Source: Faeciplasma sp900553675
Lineage (GTDB): Bacteria; Bacillota; Clostridia; Oscillospirales; Ruminococcaceae
Direction of reading: 5' to 3'
DNA: 64,000 nt
Assembly: GCA_958428235.1 (NCBI GenBank)
Contig: CAUAFG010000014.1
Span: 12,122-76,121 of the forward strand
The first letter of the stretch is position 1; the number at the start of each line of letters is the position of its first letter. Positions 1-9,006 of the stretch are shown in pieces. The notes beneath the pieces were generated by a model. The model was given only the letters and a program-made list of their open reading frames with translations. It did not search any database and was not told the DNA's origin. The position numbers were made by a program, and so were the translations under genes.

Positions 1-915
1 AACGCAGCTCATGCCGTGATCTGCTCCCGGAACTATAAGAAGTCTTTTGGGAGAAGCGCACGCCAGATAGTTGCGATAGGTCATCTCAATGGGAACAAAG
101 TGGTCGTCCGTTCCGTGAATGAACAGTACCGGAATTTTGCATTGGCGCAGTGCGTCAATGGTGGAATAGCTCGACTCGGCATACTGGTTTTTGCGCTCGT
201 ATATAGCGGAGGCAAGCCCTTTGTGAATGTTGTAGTTGATGTGAAGATTGTCGTTTACTACGTGATTCCATATTTCATCCGGGGATGTAAATGCGCAGTC
301 GGCTATGATTCCGTGAACGCTTTCTGGAAGCTTAAGTCCGCCTGCCATTAAAACTGTAGTCGCGCCCATTGATACTCCGCACAGATATACGGGAAGCGTC
401 TTGGATTTGTTGTCTATTACCCATTGCGCCCAGTCTAAACAGTCGTATCTTTCGATAACTCCGAAGCCCATATGGTCACCACCACTGTTGTTCTGTCCGC
501 GCTGTTCGGCAAACAGTACCGAGCAGTCGTTATCATGTAAGAAATCAGCCATAAGCCCGAAATCGCTTGACCACGAAGACCTCCAGCCGTGCATTGCAAC
601 AACGATTCGTTTTGGATTCTGTGCAGGATACCAATGTCCTACAAGCGTGATATCGTCAAACCCTTGTATTTCCACCCGCTCGGTTGGGGCGGCTTCAAGC
701 TTTGCCGCAGCATCAGCCACCCGCTTGAATACCTCCTCGCTGATAAGCGAGCCGGCAATGCGGTTGGTGGCGTGAGTCATCATTTTCGGACCCTCGCGGT
801 CAATAGCCGTCTTCATAAGGAACTTGGTCGTAAGGTATGCGGCAGTCCCGAATACGGCAGTAGCACCGAGAACGGCTCCTGAGGCAATCAGAATCTTGTT
901 TTTGTCTGGTTTCAT
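1..915 (-). CDS. alpha/beta hydrolase, membrane-anchored (partial, 3' end outside window)
   Basis: The frame is open from an ATG at 915 to the window edge, giving 305 residues with no stop, so the gene is cut at its C-terminus. Residues 8-30 form a hydrophobic N-terminal segment, probably a signal anchor. The hydrolase fold follows: the HG oxyanion motif near 109-110, the nucleophile elbow GVSMG with Ser182, HGTDDHFVP with Asp271 as likely acid, and PGADHG with His300. The complete Ser-Asp-His triad is thus visible. It resembles the YfhR/BAAT-like serine hydrolases of Clostridia; the substrate is unknown. A purine-rich site (AAAGGA) sits about 10 bases before the ATG. No operon partner is seen. 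Confidence 0.9.
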   Translation of the reverse strand, partial: MKPDKNKILIASGAVLGATAVFGTAAYLTTKFLMKTAIDREGPKMMTHATNRIAGSLISEEVFKRVADAAAKLEAAPTERVEIQGFDDITLVGHWYPAQNPKRIVVAMHGWRSSWSSDFGLMADFLHDNDCSVLFAEQRGQNNSGGDHMGFGVIERYDCLDWAQWVIDNKSKTLPVYLCGVSMGATTVLMAGGLKLPESVHGIIADCAFTSPDEIWNHVVNDNLHINYNIHKGLASAIYERKNQYAESSYSTIDALRQCKIPVLFIHGTDDHFVPIEMTYRNYLACASPKRLLIVPGADHGMSCV

Positions 916-960
916 TATAATATCAATCCTTTCAGCGGGGTCAATGGGCATTTAAGGTTA

Positions 961-998
961 GTATCACAAAAGGAAAATGATTATCCTTTTTGTGGTAC
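961..998. promoter_or_regulatory. inverted repeat upstream of the hydrolase gene
   Basis: The arms CACAAAAGGA and TCCTTTTTGTG flank a short AT-rich centre, about 50 bases upstream of the hydrolase ATG. On the minus strand a TATACT box lies just upstream of the repeat, so the repeat would fall at or just after the transcription start. It could be an operator or a leader hairpin. Which one is not decidable from sequence. Confidence 0.45.
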
Positions 999-1065
999 TG
1001 CCCTAAGTATACTACATTATTGTGGAGAATAAAAGTGAAACAACGGCAAATGCAGTGAAATATTG

Positions 1066-2541
1066 CTATTTTTTCGCTTTTGACTGGAGCCATGGGGCGT
1101 AGTCTCCCCAGAAGTAGTCGCCGATATACTCTTCATAAAGCTCCGAATCCACATATATAGCAAGCCTTTGCTGACCTCCGGCGACAAACAGCTCTTCGGA
1201 TGTGTTGTTGGGAACGGATATGTCCTCCGCACTCCTGCCGTCGGGAATGATTATTTCGGTTATCTGCGAGCCACTGAGTGCACCGCCGTCCAGCCTTGAA
1301 ATATTTACGCCTAAGGTAAGCTTTAAGCAGGACGAGCCTTCAAACGCGCCCTTTGAAACGGTGGAAACAGCTGCGCCGTCGGTGAAATCGGGGATAGTAA
1401 GTTCCTTCAGAGCCTTGCCCTCGTCGGTAAGACCAACTACCTTCCAAGAACCGTCCTCAGCCGCTTCAAGCAGGAAATAGATGTTCTCCTGTTCCGCCTG
1501 ATTCATGTCCTGCTCATCCTTAGGTCTGTGACCGGAAGGAGAGGGAAGCTCGCTGATGGCAAGTGTAATGTCGCTCCTGCCAAGCTCGCGCTTTATGTCG
1601 TCAATCAGCCTGACGGTGCGCACCGTAACACCGGAGTTATTCAGGTGAAATTCCGAGTCGAAGAAATAGCCGTCGTCCATAATGTAATCAAACACGTTGC
1701 TTATAACCTTGCAGTTAAGATTCAGGCAGAGATTTTTGTAGAAGCTCCGTATCGATTCGTCGGTGTTGCTATCAAAGACTGCCTTTTCGTTCATTGGCGG
1801 AAAGCTGAAATAAACCTCGCCCCCGCGCTCACGTATGAAAGCGGTGTACTCGTTGACGTATTCTATAAATTCCTCGTATTCGGTGATGTCTCCGTCCTCG
1901 AAATCTGACAGAAAGTCAAGCCTTATGGGATTGCCGTAGCCAGAAAGCTCGTTGTAAGGGCGGTCGAATACGTTGTCGCCGTATTCGTTGAAGTTTTCCT
2001 TTTTGTATGCGCCCTGATTTACAGGTCGTTCGCCGCCGATAAGATATCTGAGCTTGCTTGATCCAACCTTCCACGCCGCGCCGACAATCGAGCCGTAATC
2101 GTCTCTATCTACATGAGCGAGCATGGAAAACCTGCCGTCCATCGCCTCTAAAGCGGTTTCTGAGCCGAAGTATAAGGAAAGAGTCTGCGCGCTCATCTCG
2201 GGTGCAAGGATGAATATGTCGCCCTCGTTAACCGAAGCGCGGCTCAAATCCAACATCAGCTTTGTGCCAAGGTCGGCATACAACCCAAAGTTGACGACCT
2301 CATAGCCCAGCTCGTCCTCAATCATCCTGCTGTCCAAGCCGAACGCTGTAGAGCTTCCGCCGACTATGACTATTTTCTTACTTTCGATACTGCACAGTCT
2401 GTCATATTTTTCCGAAAGTTCTCCGACAAATGTATCATCATATACAGCCGGAAGTGCAAACACCGCCGCGAAAACCATCACAAAAGGAACTAAAAACACC
2501 GCAAGCATAGCCGCAAAGGTCTTAATAAATTTCTTATTCAT
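1066..2541 (-). CDS. SGNH-hydrolase-like protein with C-terminal BspA-type leucine-rich repeats
   Basis: A protein of 491 residues. Residues 8-32 form a membrane anchor or uncleaved signal. An SGNH/DltD/AlgX-like domain runs from about 55 to 325: block I GGSS at 61-64, an NFG block near 84-86, and the D295...H299 pair in FFDSEFHLN. Residues about 350-450 carry BspA-like leucine-rich repeat units of the LTIPDF/ITEIIIPDG type. It follows the MBOAT gene by 12 bases and is the last gene of the operon. In alginate and D-alanine-teichoic-acid systems the MBOAT protein passes an acyl group to an SGNH partner outside the membrane; this is inferred to be such a partner. The glycan acceptor is unknown. 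Confidence 0.85.
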   Translation of the reverse strand: MNKKFIKTFAAMLAVFLVPFVMVFAAVFALPAVYDDTFVGELSEKYDRLCSIESKKIVIVGGSSTAFGLDSRMIEDELGYEVVNFGLYADLGTKLMLDLSRASVNEGDIFILAPEMSAQTLSLYFGSETALEAMDGRFSMLAHVDRDDYGSIVGAAWKVGSSKLRYLIGGERPVNQGAYKKENFNEYGDNVFDRPYNELSGYGNPIRLDFLSDFEDGDITEYEEFIEYVNEYTAFIRERGGEVYFSFPPMNEKAVFDSNTDESIRSFYKNLCLNLNCKVISNVFDYIMDDGYFFDSEFHLNNSGVTVRTVRLIDDIKRELGRSDITLAISELPSPSGHRPKDEQDMNQAEQENIYFLLEAAEDGSWKVVGLTDEGKALKELTIPDFTDGAAVSTVSKGAFEGSSCLKLTLGVNISRLDGGALSGSQITEIIIPDGRSAEDISVPNNTSEELFVAGGQQRLAIYVDSELYEEYIGDYFWGDYAPWLQSKAKK

Positions 2542-2553
2542 TTCAAGACCTCC

Positions 2554-4032
2554 TTAAAATTGGAAATAGATGAACGAGCTTGCGCCGCCCGAACTCAGGA
2601 GCAAAAGCCACGCAACGGCAACAGCCCAGCAAAGAACGATATAGACAAAGCCCGAAGCAAATGTTCCTTTGTATTCGCCGCTCGGAGAGTTTCTGAGTGC
2701 TATATGCAAATCAAGCTGTTTTACTATGTATATCATCAGGACTATAGAGATAATCTTAACCCAGTCCAAGCTGAGAGCACTCAAAGACGCGCCTATTTGC
2801 AGATCCGACCATCCCGAAAACAGCGTTTTGTAAAGCGAAATCATGTCGGAAGTTGAATTAGCTCTGAACGCCACCCACGCTATAAGCACAAGCAGGAATG
2901 TGACAACCCGCTTGAACAGCACCGCCGTAGCCGAGGTCTGGCTGATTTTAAGCTTATCCCAAAGTCTCGCGCGAAGTCTTGAGGTGATGTGTCCGATTAT
3001 CTGGTATACCCCGTGCATAACTCCCCAGATAACATATGTCCACGCCGCACCGTGCCATATTCCCGAAAGCAGGAAGACTATAAATATGTTGGCATAGTGC
3101 TTAGCCCTCGAACATCTCGAACCGCCAAGAGGGATATATACGTAATCGGTAAACCACGACGTCAGCGAGATGTGCCATCTGCGCCAGAAATCACGTATGT
3201 TTGTGGCACTGTAGGGGTCTTTAAAGTTCTGCATAAGGTTTATGCCCATTATTTTGGCACAGCCTATTGCTATGTCGGTATAGCCTGAAAAGTCGCAGTA
3301 AATCTGAACCGAAAACAGCGCGGTTGCAATTAAAACCGTAAAGCCGTTGAAAAGCTCTGTGCCGCCGTTCGATACCGAGGAGTAAACAAGGTCTACCACC
3401 CGCGAAATCTGATCCGCGACAGCAATCTTTTTAAAGAAGCCCACTGCCATCATCTTAAGTCCCATGCTTGTCATGTAAGGGGAAGGGTGATTGTCCGCAC
3501 GAAGCTGAGGCAGGAGGTTTTCGGGACGTTCAATCGGTCCCGCGACAAGCTGAGGGAAGTACGAAACGTAAAGCGCATAATATCCAAAGTGCCGCTCCGC
3601 CTTCATCTTACCGCGGTAGACGTCTATTACGTATGAAAGCGTCTGGAATGTGTAGAAGGATATTCCCACGGGAAGCATCAAATCAAGCGAGAACCTAAGG
3701 TCTGCCCCGAAAAGATTTATCAGCGAGCATACGCTGCCTGCAAGGAAGTTAAAATATTTGAAGAAGAACAAAACCCCAAGGCTTGCCACAGCCGCTGTTA
3801 TCGCCAACAGCCTTTTAATGCCCTGCTTTTTTGCTTTTTCAATTCCCAATGCGCAGACATAGGATATCAGAGTTGTGAAGAGTATCAGGTAGATAAGATC
3901 CGCCTGCCAGCTCATATAGAAGAAATAGCTTGCGGCAAGAAGCATAACCCAGCGCGCCCGTTTTGGAAGCACCCGATACAAAATCAGCACTATTGGGAAG
4001 AATATCAGGAATGCAAACGAATTGAATACCAT
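2554..4032 (-). CDS. MBOAT family membrane O-acyltransferase (AlgI/DltB/PatA-like)
   Basis: A protein of 492 residues with roughly ten to twelve hydrophobic segments, the usual size for AlgI/DltB relatives. Two family signatures are present: DFWRRWHISL with His287, and LLSGIWHGAAW with His327, the invariant catalytic histidine. LVAGPIERP near 162-170 and CDFSGYTDIA near 246-255 are also typical. Proteins of this family move an acyl group, usually acetyl, from the cytoplasm to an extracellular glycan or teichoic acid. Here the gene sits between two SGNH proteins, which are the expected acceptor-side partners. It starts 3 bases after the small membrane gene, so translation is probably coupled. 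AlgI-type acetylation is more likely than D-alanylation because no dltA/dltC is present. Confidence 0.93.
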   Translation of the reverse strand: MVFNSFAFLIFFPIVLILYRVLPKRARWVMLLAASYFFYMSWQADLIYLILFTTLISYVCALGIEKAKKQGIKRLLAITAAVASLGVLFFFKYFNFLAGSVCSLINLFGADLRFSLDLMLPVGISFYTFQTLSYVIDVYRGKMKAERHFGYYALYVSYFPQLVAGPIERPENLLPQLRADNHPSPYMTSMGLKMMAVGFFKKIAVADQISRVVDLVYSSVSNGGTELFNGFTVLIATALFSVQIYCDFSGYTDIAIGCAKIMGINLMQNFKDPYSATNIRDFWRRWHISLTSWFTDYVYIPLGGSRCSRAKHYANIFIVFLLSGIWHGAAWTYVIWGVMHGVYQIIGHITSRLRARLWDKLKISQTSATAVLFKRVVTFLLVLIAWVAFRANSTSDMISLYKTLFSGWSDLQIGASLSALSLDWVKIISIVLMIYIVKQLDLHIALRNSPSGEYKGTFASGFVYIVLCWAVAVAWLLLLSSGGASSFIYFQF

Positions 4033-4035
4033 GCG

Positions 4036-4332
4036 CTATTCTCCCTTCTCCAAGCCGTTTTTGCCGGAGCTTTTGGCTTTATTCGCAATAGACCGACACA
4101 AAAGTGCCGCCGAAAGGCTTATCAAAAGAGCCAAAAACAGCTCGCTGACGTCAGCTTCGCACATAAACATGGTAAAGAACAAAGCTATGTGTATGCCTGC
4201 GTTTGCTATAGCAGGAATAATTTCAGCCTTACGCCCACATAAAAGCCGTGTGCATGCATGAAGCGCGATAATAAGCGCAATCAACGCCCAGAACCATATC
4301 GTTCCTAAAACTTTATATTCGTTCATAGTCAT
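4036..4332 (-). CDS. small multi-pass membrane protein of the acyltransferase operon
   Basis: A 98-residue protein with about three hydrophobic stretches (roughly 9-27, 38-58 and 62-80) and a charged C-terminus. Its start codon overlaps the stop of the preceding SGNH lipoprotein gene by four bases (ATGA), and its stop lies three bases before the MBOAT start, so it is firmly embedded in the operon. I recognise no family. The position recalls the small membrane proteins found in dlt and alg clusters, which may help the acyltransferase complex assemble, but no sequence motif shows this. Confidence 0.8.
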   Translation of the reverse strand: MTMNEYKVLGTIWFWALIALIIALHACTRLLCGRKAEIIPAIANAGIHIALFFTMFMCEADVSELFLALLISLSAALLCRSIANKAKSSGKNGLEKGE

Positions 4333-6419
4333 TCACCACGCTCCTTTTCCAGCTGAGCCTTAATGTCTTCGGCGAGATTCTGGGTGCGTATCTGCGCGCC
4401 CTCGTCGTTTAAATGCCATTCCGAATCGAAGAAGTATTTGTGCTCCATAACATATGTCCCGACGTTTGAAATAACAGGATAGTCAAGCTTGTCGGCGCAG
4501 CTGTCGGTAAATCTGTCGTATTCCGACTGAGTGGTGGCGCTTTTGTGAAGCCTTGCCTTGTCGTAGGTGCCGAAGCTCATGTAAAGCTTAGCGCCTTTTG
4601 CCCTGTAGATTTTGTATATTTCATTGAGATTCTCATGATTAAGCTTGTTATAGCTGAAGCCCTGAGCAGCACCTCCGAAGCTTCCGCGCACGCTCTTGCG
4701 GACGGTGGAGCGGTCGCCGTATTTGTTCATTTCGGTCGGCAGCTGATATTCTTTGCCGCTCTGATGGATAGCAGGAACCAGCGAGCTGTCCTGCGGGTTG
4801 CCCACCTGAAATTCGCGGAAGGACTCCCAAAAGCCGGTGTATTTTGAGATGTCAGCGTCCCTGAAAATGTCGTAGCACTGCTCGTTTCCGCGGAACATCT
4901 TTGCGTGGAACTTGTTTGAACCCATTGATGATGAATCAAAGAACTCCGGCGCGTGTACAACGATATCGCCCTTGGATACGTACTTCGATATGACATCCAA
5001 GAAGAACAGCGAGGGGTTTGCAACGTTTGTGCCGTAGTTGATAACGCTGTAGCCGGGCATAAGCTTTTCAAACAGCGCAGAATCCAAGCCGTTTAATGAG
5101 GACGAGCCGGAAACCACAACAATCTTTTTGCCCTGAGCCTGCCGCAGCCGCTCATATTTTATGCAGAACGAGCCTTCAATCGCTCCCGAATATACCGGCA
5201 GCCGCTGCGAGTTTAAAATAACAGTTTTAACGTTCGGGTTAAAGCTTTTGTCCCATACCGAAACAACCGAGTCGAAGAAAACGACCTCGCGCAGAGCTTC
5301 GCAGTCAGAAAATGCGCCTAGCTGAATGTTTTTTACGGTTCTCGGAATAACAACTCGTTCGATTCCGCCCGAAAATGCTCCGCCTGCGATTTCCATAACC
5401 TTTAGTCCGTCTATTTCCTCCGGAATAACTACAGTGCTGTCTGAGCCATTATATCCTGTGATTTTTATGCCATCCTCCGATTTTTTTCTCTGGTCGAGCT
5501 TGCCCCAGTTGTAGCTTGAATCGCTGATATAGCTGATTTTCTCAGATGAATATTTAAAGTCGGAAGCGGGCGTTTCCTTCGCCCAGACTGCGTATAAGTC
5601 CAAAGAACCGTTGTCAGCCCTGCACACTCCGCCCATGTTGGCAAACCCGGGAATGTCGTTGCAGGACTCATAGTCGGAGTACTCCGCCGGCTCGGTGCTG
5701 TAGCCAATGCAGGAGTATCCCTTGCGATAAAAGCTTCCGTCTGCGTGAAGGGTCTGCTGCATGGAAAAGGTGTCGCTGTATTGCTTGGTGACGCTCAGGC
5801 TGTCTGCGCCGTCAGCGGTAACGCCGCCGTTCAGATGGTATGTGATGGTATAGTCGGAAAAGCCGGAGAAGTTTGCGTATACCGAGCGGTTTTCGCTTAT
5901 TCTGAAGGTGTATTCTGCATCCTCGCTTAAAAGCGTACCGCCTTCCGAGAGGAATCCGCCCTCCGACCATCCCTCAAAGCTTAGGTTTTCTGTTTCGACC
6001 GCGCAGACCTTAACGTCCGCAGGATAGGCAAACAGCTCGCCGGACACTATTACCTCGGCAGACTCCACGCTCTTTTTCACGCTGAGCCGGAATACCTCCG
6101 ATTCCTTTGCAACTATCATGTCAACGGTAGCCGGCGCGATAACGTCGTCCAGTCGAAGCCGCCCGCGCTCCTCGTCAAATTCAGCGTCTGCGGTGTTGCC
6201 TATGTAGATATATCCTTCGTTTAAGGTAACTTTAAAGCTTACGTTTCTGCCCGCCTTAACGTCGGCAATGTTGTCGCCCTCGATGGTTATGCCTTCGCAT
6301 GGGCGGAGCATTACTCTTACAGTATAATCCTCGCGCTTGTCAGGCTTTTGAGCGCAGCCGCACATCAAAAGTGCGAATATAGCAATCACCGTCAGCAGCC
6401 GTATAAATTGATGTTTCAT
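4329..6419 (-). CDS. SGNH-like lipoprotein with InlB-type repeat and BspA leucine-rich repeats
   Basis: A 696-residue exported lipoprotein and the first gene of the operon. The signal ends in LLMCGC, with Cys22 as likely lipidation site. After a region of unknown fold comes an InlB/Listeria-Bacteroides-type repeat (YHLNGGV ... LYAVWAKE, about 190-280). A short BspA leucine-rich stretch follows (VVIPEEI, RVVIPRTVKNIQLGAF, about 310-405), and then an SGNH domain from about 420 to the end with SGSSS as block I and FFDSEWHLND carrying the acid/base residues. The domain order is reversed relative to the last gene of the operon, where the SGNH domain comes first. A role in O-acylation of surface glycan is inferred from the MBOAT neighbour. 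Confidence 0.87.
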   Translation of the reverse strand: MKHQFIRLLTVIAIFALLMCGCAQKPDKREDYTVRVMLRPCEGITIEGDNIADVKAGRNVSFKVTLNEGYIYIGNTADAEFDEERGRLRLDDVIAPATVDMIVAKESEVFRLSVKKSVESAEVIVSGELFAYPADVKVCAVETENLSFEGWSEGGFLSEGGTLLSEDAEYTFRISENRSVYANFSGFSDYTITYHLNGGVTADGADSLSVTKQYSDTFSMQQTLHADGSFYRKGYSCIGYSTEPAEYSDYESCNDIPGFANMGGVCRADNGSLDLYAVWAKETPASDFKYSSEKISYISDSSYNWGKLDQRKKSEDGIKITGYNGSDSTVVIPEEIDGLKVMEIAGGAFSGGIERVVIPRTVKNIQLGAFSDCEALREVVFFDSVVSVWDKSFNPNVKTVILNSQRLPVYSGAIEGSFCIKYERLRQAQGKKIVVVSGSSSLNGLDSALFEKLMPGYSVINYGTNVANPSLFFLDVISKYVSKGDIVVHAPEFFDSSSMGSNKFHAKMFRGNEQCYDIFRDADISKYTGFWESFREFQVGNPQDSSLVPAIHQSGKEYQLPTEMNKYGDRSTVRKSVRGSFGGAAQGFSYNKLNHENLNEIYKIYRAKGAKLYMSFGTYDKARLHKSATTQSEYDRFTDSCADKLDYPVISNVGTYVMEHKYFFDSEWHLNDEGAQIRTQNLAEDIKAQLEKERGE

Positions 6420-6454
6420 ATGCTTTTCTCCAATCAGGGAATCTTCTACATCAA

Positions 6455-6483
6455 ATTTAACACCTAATTAAAGTCTGTGTCAA
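6455..6483 (-). promoter_or_regulatory. sigma-A-type promoter for the O-acylation operon
   Basis: Read on the minus strand: TTGACA (6483-6478), a 17-base spacer, and TTAAAT (6460-6455). This lies 36 bases upstream of the first operon ATG. The -35 box is perfect and the -10 box is weak. Confidence 0.6.
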
Positions 6484-6548
6484 CCGGTTTTGTGAACTGT
6501 GCCAAGATTGTCCGTTATTTTTAAATTTTTGACTATGCCCCGCAACGG

Positions 6549-6577
6549 TTGCATTTTTCGCGCGACTGTGTTAGAAT
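6549..6577 (+). promoter_or_regulatory. promoter for the DUF362-MATE-GNAT operon
   Basis: TTGCAT (6549-6554), a 17-base spacer and TAGAAT (6572-6577) lie 39 bases before the DUF362 start. It is divergent from the acylation operon promoter about 65 bases away. Confidence 0.55.
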
Positions 6578-6615
6578 ATATTTGCATATTATCATTATGA
6601 AAGGATGACTTGATA

Positions 6616-7629
6616 GTGTCAGATTTTAAAGCGGCTGCCGGAACCGGCGGGGAAGTGTATATCCCTTTGGATAAACGAAGCGGAAAGGCTTCTAGCGTTT
6701 ATTTTACCAGAGAGCTTTCGGCGGTTGGTTTGATAAAAATCTACTCCGCGTTAAACGCCGAGCTTTCGGGAAGAGTTGCAATAAAGCTCCACACCGGTGA
6801 AAAGGACGGTCCTAATATAATCCCGCGCGAGTGGGTGAAAGAGCTTGTTGAGAATAAGCTTCCAAACGCTTCAATAGTCGAAACCAATACCTACTATGAG
6901 GGCGACCGCTATACAACGGCTCTCCACCGTGAAACCATTGCTCACAACGGCTGGACCTTCTGTCCGGTTGATATCATGGATGAGGACGGCACGGTTATGC
7001 TTCCGGTAAAGGGCGGCAAGTGGTTCCGCGAGATGTCAATGGGCAAAAATATTCTTAACTATGATTCAATGCTTGTTCTAACCCACTTTAAGGGACATAC
7101 CAAGGGCGGTTTCGGCGGCTCCAACAAGAATATAGGCATAGGCTGTGCCGACGGCAGAATCGGCAAGGCAATGATTCACACAACGCCAGGCTCTTCGGAT
7201 ATGTGGGATATAGGCAAAGAGGAATTTATGGAGCGGATGACCGAATCCGCAAAGGCGGTAGTAGACCACTTTGGCGAGAATATCCTGTTTATAAACGTGC
7301 TGCGGAATATGTCCGTCTCCTGCGACTGCGAGGGCGTTGAAGCCGAGCCGGTGGTAACTCCGAATATAGGTATTCTTGCCTCACGAGATATTCTTGCAAT
7401 AGATCAAGCCTCGGTTGACCTTGTTTACGCACTTAATGAGGGCGACCGCCATGCACTCACCCAAAGAATGGAGACCCGCCACGGTCTTCGCCAGCTGACA
7501 TACATGAAAGAGCTGAACATGGGTTCGGACGTCCCGCGGATTATAGATATAGACAACGGCGGCAAGGAGATATCTCCCAAGCAAGCTATTGCGGGTGTTA
7601 AGCCATTTGGAAGTATAAACAGCAGATGA
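6616..7629 (+). CDS. DUF362 domain protein
   Basis: About 337 residues. The DUF362 signature is clear: LTHFKGHTKGGFGGSNKN, then GIGCADGRIGKAMIHT, and the late IDIDNGGKEISPKQAI segment. DUF362 proteins are widespread in Clostridia, often next to ferredoxin domains, and their reaction is unknown; no CxxCxxC cluster is present here. A TTG at 6610 is only four bases from the AAAGGA site, so the GTG at 6616, giving MSDFKAAAG, fits the ribosome site better. The stop overlaps the start of the MATE gene (ATGA), so the two are probably translationally coupled. Confidence 0.85.
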   Translation: MSDFKAAAGTGGEVYIPLDKRSGKASSVYFTRELSAVGLIKIYSALNAELSGRVAIKLHTGEKDGPNIIPREWVKELVENKLPNASIVETNTYYEGDRYTTALHRETIAHNGWTFCPVDIMDEDGTVMLPVKGGKWFREMSMGKNILNYDSMLVLTHFKGHTKGGFGGSNKNIGIGCADGRIGKAMIHTTPGSSDMWDIGKEEFMERMTESAKAVVDHFGENILFINVLRNMSVSCDCEGVEAEPVVTPNIGILASRDILAIDQASVDLVYALNEGDRHALTQRMETRHGLRQLTYMKELNMGSDVPRIIDIDNGGKEISPKQAIAGVKPFGSINSR

Positions 7630-8996
7630 TCAACGATTTTTCAAAGGGCAGCGTCCGCAAAAGTATAATCTATCAGGCGCTGCCGCCGATATGTGCGCAG
7701 CTTGTCCAGCTGGCATATAACATAGTAGACAGAATATATATAGGTCACCTTTCGGACAGCGACAGCCTTGCGCTAACCGGAATAGGGCTTGTTTTCCCTA
7801 TAACAACGCTGATTGCGGCGTTTACCAATCTGTTCGGAATGGGCGGCGCGCCGCTGTTCGCTATAGCAAGGGGCGAGGGAGAGGACAAAAAGGCAGAAAG
7901 AATCATGGGCAACACCTTTGCCCTTCTTTCGCTCTGCTCGGTTGTTATAACTGTAATATGCTTCCTGTTTGCCAAGCCGGTTCTGTACCTTTTCGGAGCG
8001 GACGACGGCACCTATTTCTATGCCGGAAGCTATCTGAGAATTTATCTTGTGGGAACGCCCGCGCTGATGCTTGCAACAGGTCTTAACGGCTTTATAAACG
8101 CTCAGGGATTTCCAAGAATCGGAATGTTCACCGTAGCTATAGGCGCGGTAATAAACCTCGTCTTAGACCCGATTTTTATCTTCGGACTGGATATGGGAGT
8201 AGAGGGTGCGGCTCTGGCAACTGTTATAAGTCAGGTGATATCCGCCGTGTGGGTAATAAGATTTCTGACAGGTCGCAGCGCAATTCTGCGCATCCGCTTT
8301 GACTGCATGAAAATCGACCCTCGCCTGACGTTTAAGATAATGAGTCTCGGCTTTGCGGGATTCATAATGCAGGCGACAAACAGCCTTGTTCAGGCGGTCT
8401 GCAACATCATGCTTAAGGGCTTCGGCGGGGATATCTATATCAGCGTCATGACGGTTGTAAACTCCGCAAGGGATATTCTCTCGTTGCCAATACACGGTCT
8501 TACAAGCGGCTCTCAGCCTGTTTTAGGATATAACTACGGTGCAAAGGAATACGATCGCGTAAAGCAGGGAATACGCTTTTCCGCCGTTGTCGGAGCGATA
8601 TACACCGCCGCCGCATGGCTGTTTATAATCAGCTTTCCAAAGCTTTTAATAACCCTGTTTTCCGATGATGCTAATCTCATCGAGCCGGGCATAAGGGCAC
8701 TCAAAATATATTTCTTCGGCTTTGTTTTTATGGCGTTCCAGTTTTCGGGACAGTCGGTTTTCACCGCTCTGGGAAGGTCAAAGCAGGCAGTGTTCTTCTC
8801 GCTTTTGCGTAAGGCGTTTATAGTGGTGCCGCTTACTGTTGCGCTCCCGAATATGGGCTTGGGAGTTGACGGCGTTTTCTGGGCAGAGCCGATATCAAAC
8901 GTATTGGGCGGTCTTGCCTGCTTTATAACAATGTGGCTTACGGTATACCGCAGACTTGAAAACACTCAGACGGAAACGTCGGAAATAAAAGTATAG
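7626..8996 (+). CDS. MATE family efflux transporter
   Basis: A 456-residue, twelve-segment membrane protein with the two-fold MATE pattern. Typical stretches are YNIVDRIYIGHLSDSDSLALTGIGLVFP near the start, MGVEGAALATVISQ near residue 190, and SQPVLGYNYGAKEYDRVKQG at the start of the second half. The family exports cationic or otherwise toxic compounds by H+ or Na+ antiport; the substrate cannot be read. Co-transcription with DUF362 upstream (four-base overlap) and a GNAT acetyltransferase downstream is likely. Confidence 0.93.
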   Translation: MINDFSKGSVRKSIIYQALPPICAQLVQLAYNIVDRIYIGHLSDSDSLALTGIGLVFPITTLIAAFTNLFGMGGAPLFAIARGEGEDKKAERIMGNTFALLSLCSVVITVICFLFAKPVLYLFGADDGTYFYAGSYLRIYLVGTPALMLATGLNGFINAQGFPRIGMFTVAIGAVINLVLDPIFIFGLDMGVEGAALATVISQVISAVWVIRFLTGRSAILRIRFDCMKIDPRLTFKIMSLGFAGFIMQATNSLVQAVCNIMLKGFGGDIYISVMTVVNSARDILSLPIHGLTSGSQPVLGYNYGAKEYDRVKQGIRFSAVVGAIYTAAAWLFIISFPKLLITLFSDDANLIEPGIRALKIYFFGFVFMAFQFSGQSVFTALGRSKQAVFFSLLRKAFIVVPLTVALPNMGLGVDGVFWAEPISNVLGGLACFITMWLTVYRRLENTQTETSEIKV

Positions 8997-9006
8997 GATG
9001 ATATAT

